Shown in pieces: positions 61,331-64,000 of a DNA stretch of 64,000 bases; position 1 is the stretch's first letter; each line of letters starts with the position of its first letter. Both the position numbers and the translations under genes were made by a program. The stretch is from Psychrobacillus vulpis (lineage in GTDB: Bacteria; Bacillota; Bacilli; Bacillales_A; Planococcaceae). Location of the stretch: the NCBI RefSeq assembly GCF_006861825.1, contig NZ_VDGI01000005.1, positions 107,612-171,611 on the forward strand. Reading direction: 5' to 3'. The notes under the pieces were generated by a model. The model did not search any database. It was not told the origin of the DNA and was given only the letters and a program-made list of their open reading frames with translations.

Positions 61331-61939
61331 TTATTTACTTAATCCTTGGAAAATAAGTGATATAGCGTCCTCTAATAGATCATCTGGTACATTTTTATCC
61401 TCCCAATAGATCCATCTCATCCCTAAAAACTGACTAATGCCCATCAAACAATACGCAATCGTTTCCGAGTCGTACTTTTTGATTTCCTCTTTTCCGATAG
61501 CTTCTTCTAATCCTTTGATATATCCAGAAGCAAGGCGTTCGTAATACCAGCGATAAAGCTGTTCATCAACTAGAACAGTTTGCTGTACAATGCTGTACAA
61601 GTTTCGATGATTTTTTACCCAAGAAAAGAAAGTTCTAAATCCAATTCTTTGTGACTCTTCAAAATTAGATGCAGTCTTAATGGCATTTCGGATTTCACTA
61701 CGAAAAGTATGGCTCATGTTTCTTACTAGTTCTTCAAAGATAGACTGTTTGGAAGGGAAATAATTATAAAATGTTCCCTGAGCTACATTTGCCTTTTGTG
61801 TAATATCAACGATTGAAGCGTTAAAATAACCCTTTACTCCAAATACTTCTTCCGCAATATTTAGTAAATGCTGACGAGTTTTCTCTCCTTTTTTTGTAAG
61901 TGGTAGAGAATTGGACGTTAATTTTATCATTTCTGACAT
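61331..61939 (-). CDS. TetR/AcrR-family transcriptional regulator
   Basis: A 202-residue repressor-type protein: helix-turn-helix NASIVDITQKANVAQGTFYN followed by YFPSKQSIFEELV. ATG 61939 is chosen because GAGGTG lies 6 nt upstream; the GTG at 61948 overlaps that site. It heads the leftward acyl-CoA operon and so is expected to control its own transcript in response to an acyl-CoA or acid. The upstream region shared with the hpaB relic has the AT-rich ATAATATGTATAATATTC but no clear long palindrome. Confidence 0.88.
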   Translation of the reverse strand: MSEMIKLTSNSLPLTKKGEKTRQHLLNIAEEVFGVKGYFNASIVDITQKANVAQGTFYNYFPSKQSIFEELVRNMSHTFRSEIRNAIKTASNFEESQRIGFRTFFSWVKNHRNLYSIVQQTVLVDEQLYRWYYERLASGYIKGLEEAIGKEEIKKYDSETIAYCLMGISQFLGMRWIYWEDKNVPDDLLEDAISLIFQGLSK

Positions 61940-62047
61940 ATGAATCACCTCTCAGTTTTTATAATATGTATAATATTCAGAAAATACAATACCTATTTTA
62001 AAATTTCTCTAAAATTTTGTGAAAGTGCTTGTCCTAACCAGGAAACA

Positions 62048-63438
62048 ATGTAGGACCGAATTGACCAGTTAAAAACGGATGTATGGATTGATGGAAAACA
62101 GGTGACGGGTAACATTTCGGAGCAGCCTGCCTTTAAGGGGATTATGAAAAGGCAGGCAGCACTATACGATATGCAGCATGATGCGTCATTAAAGGATGTG
62201 ATGACATATCAATCACCATCTACTAGAGATTCAGTAGGGATGTCTTTTTTACAACCAAAAACGAAAGAAGATTTAGTAAATAGGCGAGCAATGGTGCAAC
62301 ATTGGGCTAGAACAAACAATGGGCTTATGGGTGGATGTCCAGACTACATGAATACCGTATTAATGGCCTTTGCATCTTCCGCAGACTATTTATATGAGAA
62401 AAATAACCGCTTTCCTGAAAACTTACGATCCCTCTTTGAATATGCACGCGAAAACGATCTCTCTATGACTCATACATTTATTGACCCTCAAGTGAATCGA
62501 ACGCAACGCTATTATGAAAATAGAAAAGAACCTATTGCTGCTAGAATTATAGATAGAAACGAAGAAGGTATCATTGTGAGGGGTGCAAGACTTTTGGCAA
62601 CACATGGTGGAATAACAGATGAAATATTCGTTATATCATCCGGAGGGGTTTCGGATAAAGGAAAAGGGTTTTCTTTTTCCGTGCCTAGTAATAGCAAAGG
62701 TCTAAAGTTTATTAGGAAGAGAATCATTCGTTAGAGGAGACTCGAAGTTTAATTATCCATTAAGTTCCCGTTATGAGGAAATAGACAGTCTTGTAGTATA
62801 CGATAGTATATTAGCTTCCATGGGAGCGCGTATTTTATTATGACAATATAGCGGTAGCGAATGGTTTTATGATTTCCAGTTCATTTCAAGCCTTTACATA
62901 ACATCAAGTGGTTTCCAGAGGCAGATTGTCAAAATAGAATTCATATTGGGGATAGTCCAATCTATAATCGAAACAATTAATATAGAAGAATATCAGCATG
63001 TTCAAGAAAAGGCTACCGAAATTATTGTTGCTTTGGAAACGATGAAGGCACTTATCATTAAATCAGAAGTAGAAGCCAAAACAGACAGATGGGGTACAAT
63101 GTAGCCAGACTGCACAACATTGCAAGTAGCTATTAATATTTTCCCGCGACTTTATCCAAGGTTCACCGAAATCATTCAGCTTCTAGGAGCAAGTGGCATT
63201 CCAATCCAGTATACGACCAGATTTAGACCTATATATGCAATCTAAAGGAGACAATGCTATGGACCGTGTCAAACTCTTCCACCTAGCATGGGATTTAACA
63301 ATGAGCTCGTTTGGCACAAGTCAAACATTATATGAGAGATTCTTCTTTGGTGATCCTGTTCGTGTTTCCAGTCGTCAACTGTACTATGCATATGATAAGG
63401 ATCCTTATGTGGAGCGAGTGAAAGAAATGTTGGATTGA
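62048..63438 (+). pseudogene. 4-hydroxyphenylacetate 3-monooxygenase oxygenase component (HpaB), heavily degraded
   Basis: A ribosome binding site and ATG 62048 are followed by TAG as codon 2 (probably CAG originally), then in frame DRIDQLKTDVWIDGKQVTG and 210 further codons of HpaB (GMSFLQPKTKEDLVNRRAMV, NNGLMGGCPDYMN) to a stop at 62734. After frame changes, FVRGDSKFNYPLSSRYEEID, later IFPRLYPRFTEIIQLLGASG and finally DRVKLFHLAWDLTMSSFGTS continue the protein to its natural C terminus at 63438. HpaB is a ~480-residue FADH2-dependent hydroxylase; this copy has at least three disabling changes. No hpaC reductase is nearby. Confidence 0.88.
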
Positions 63439-63739
63439 AGTCCGCATAACTTAGGTGTGGGCTTTTTAATTTGGTTGTTCATCACTTCCATTCCTTTTTC
63501 GTAGATGATTCTCCACAAATGGGCTCGTCTATGCACCTTTGATTTTATTTCATGCGCGCATTTATTGTTACTAAAAGTAAAATTCTAAGTATTTTTAACA
63601 GAAGGTAGAGAGTGTATATCAAGTTTTGTAGTAGGGGAAAGCTAGATGTTAGTAGTGTTTTGTCGCTATTAGGAATAAAGAGTTGAATTTTACTAATAAA
63701 CTGTTTTTAATTCTTTGCAACTTTTATTTGATTTTAGTG
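63439..63739. other. Upstream region of rRNA operon, no gene seen
   Basis: AT-rich DNA between the hpaB relic and the rRNA promoter. TTGCAACTTTTATTTGATTT just before the promoter may be an UP-element-like tract. No coding frame or hairpin of note. Confidence 0.5.
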
Positions 63740-63769
63740 TTGACGTATTTATTAAAAGGGTGTTAAGAT
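63740..63769 (+). promoter_or_regulatory. rRNA operon promoter
   Basis: TTGACG (63740-63745), an 18-nt spacer and TAAGAT (63764-63769), about 170 nt before the mature 16S start, the usual distance in Bacillales. A leader with the perfect hairpin GACTAAC-TTCG-GTTAGTC (63848-63865) and a CATCATT/AATGATG stem near 63886-63900 follows, likely part of RNA processing signals. Confidence 0.7.
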
Positions 63770-63936
63770 ACAAAGGTCGCTAAAACAAGACGACAACATG
63801 AACATTGAAAACTGAACATGCAAAACGTTAAGACATATAGCTTGATAGACTAACTTCGGTTAGTCCGATAGCAAAACAATTTTGACATCATTTAATGATG
63901 ATGCCAGCAAAACAAAATGAGCTTTTTAAGTTCTCT

Positions 63937-64000
63937 ATTATGGAGAGTTTGATCCTGGCTCAGGACGAACGCTGGCGGCGTGCCTAATACATGCAAGTCG
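63937..64000 (+). rRNA. 16S ribosomal RNA, 5' end (truncated by window)
   Basis: GGAGAGTTTGATCCTGGCTC followed by AGGACGAACGCTGGCGGCG and GCCTAATACATGCAAGTCG is the universal start of bacterial 16S rRNA, with the Firmicutes-type GGCGGCGTGCCTAATAC. Only the first ~64 nt are inside the window. The exact mature 5' end is uncertain by a few bases. Confidence 0.97.

Overview
The window looks like a chromosomal segment of a low-GC Gram-positive, spore-forming member of the Bacillales. The gene content (Spo0M, a SigM/YhdL/YhdK-type sigma operon, a Gram-positive oligopeptide importer, DUF2568, LtrA), the strong AGGAGG-type ribosome binding sites and the 5' end of a 16S rRNA gene at the right edge all fit. 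The flavour is Planococcaceae-like (Lysinibacillus/Psychrobacillus/Sporosarcina relatives), but genus cannot be fixed from 64 nt of 16S.

Left part (1-24.5 kb): the 3' part of an ethanolamine permease gene overlaps a Xaa-Pro aminopeptidase gene. Then comes a mostly leftward block of small stress and redox genes: an AraC regulator with a VOC protein, two TetR-SDR modules, an LtrA-like membrane protein, a flavin reductase, and a (4Fe-4S)-GNAT fusion. The two TetR regulators have near-identical recognition helices and sit next to near-identical palindromic operators. One SDR gene is broken by a one-base deletion in a G run. A two-component system follows, then a decayed prophage (cytosine methyltransferase, SSB and terminase relics) surrounding an intact alpha/beta hydrolase, a truncated Ogt gene, a TetR/ABC exporter operon, spo0M behind an ECF-type promoter, and three unrecognised lipoprotein or membrane genes.

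Middle (24.5-42 kb): a ten-gene rightward operon behind a perfect cre-consensus site encodes an M20 peptidase, a tartrate/D-malate-type dehydrogenase, an SDR, an aldehyde dehydrogenase, a complete Opp/Dpp importer and an Ntn-type P1/S58 aminopeptidase. It ends at a shared terminator with a PucR-family regulator, which is divergent from an mmsA-class dehydrogenase and a class-III aminotransferase. Together these read as a catabolite-repressed pathway for importing and degrading an oligomeric amide or peptide, possibly one containing beta- or omega-amino acids. Next comes a TetR/MBL/YrdB operon with a 31-bp palindrome lying on its promoter.

Right part (42-64 kb): a 1.1-kb island of nested MITE-like repeats precedes a sigM-yhdL-yhdK operon with an ECF-type promoter. 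A complete carbon-phosphorus lyase cluster follows (phnF, then phnGHIJK-M-L, a PHP phosphoesterase in place of PhnP/PhnN, then phnD-C-E-E). It has a three-repeat PhoP-box-like array in front of phnG, and repeats have landed between several of its genes. A leftward operon (TetR, acyl-CoA ligase, MaoC hydratase, KAS III-like enzyme with His in place of the usual Asn, orphan substrate-binding lipoprotein) and a wrecked hpaB gene lead to the promoter and leader of an rRNA operon.
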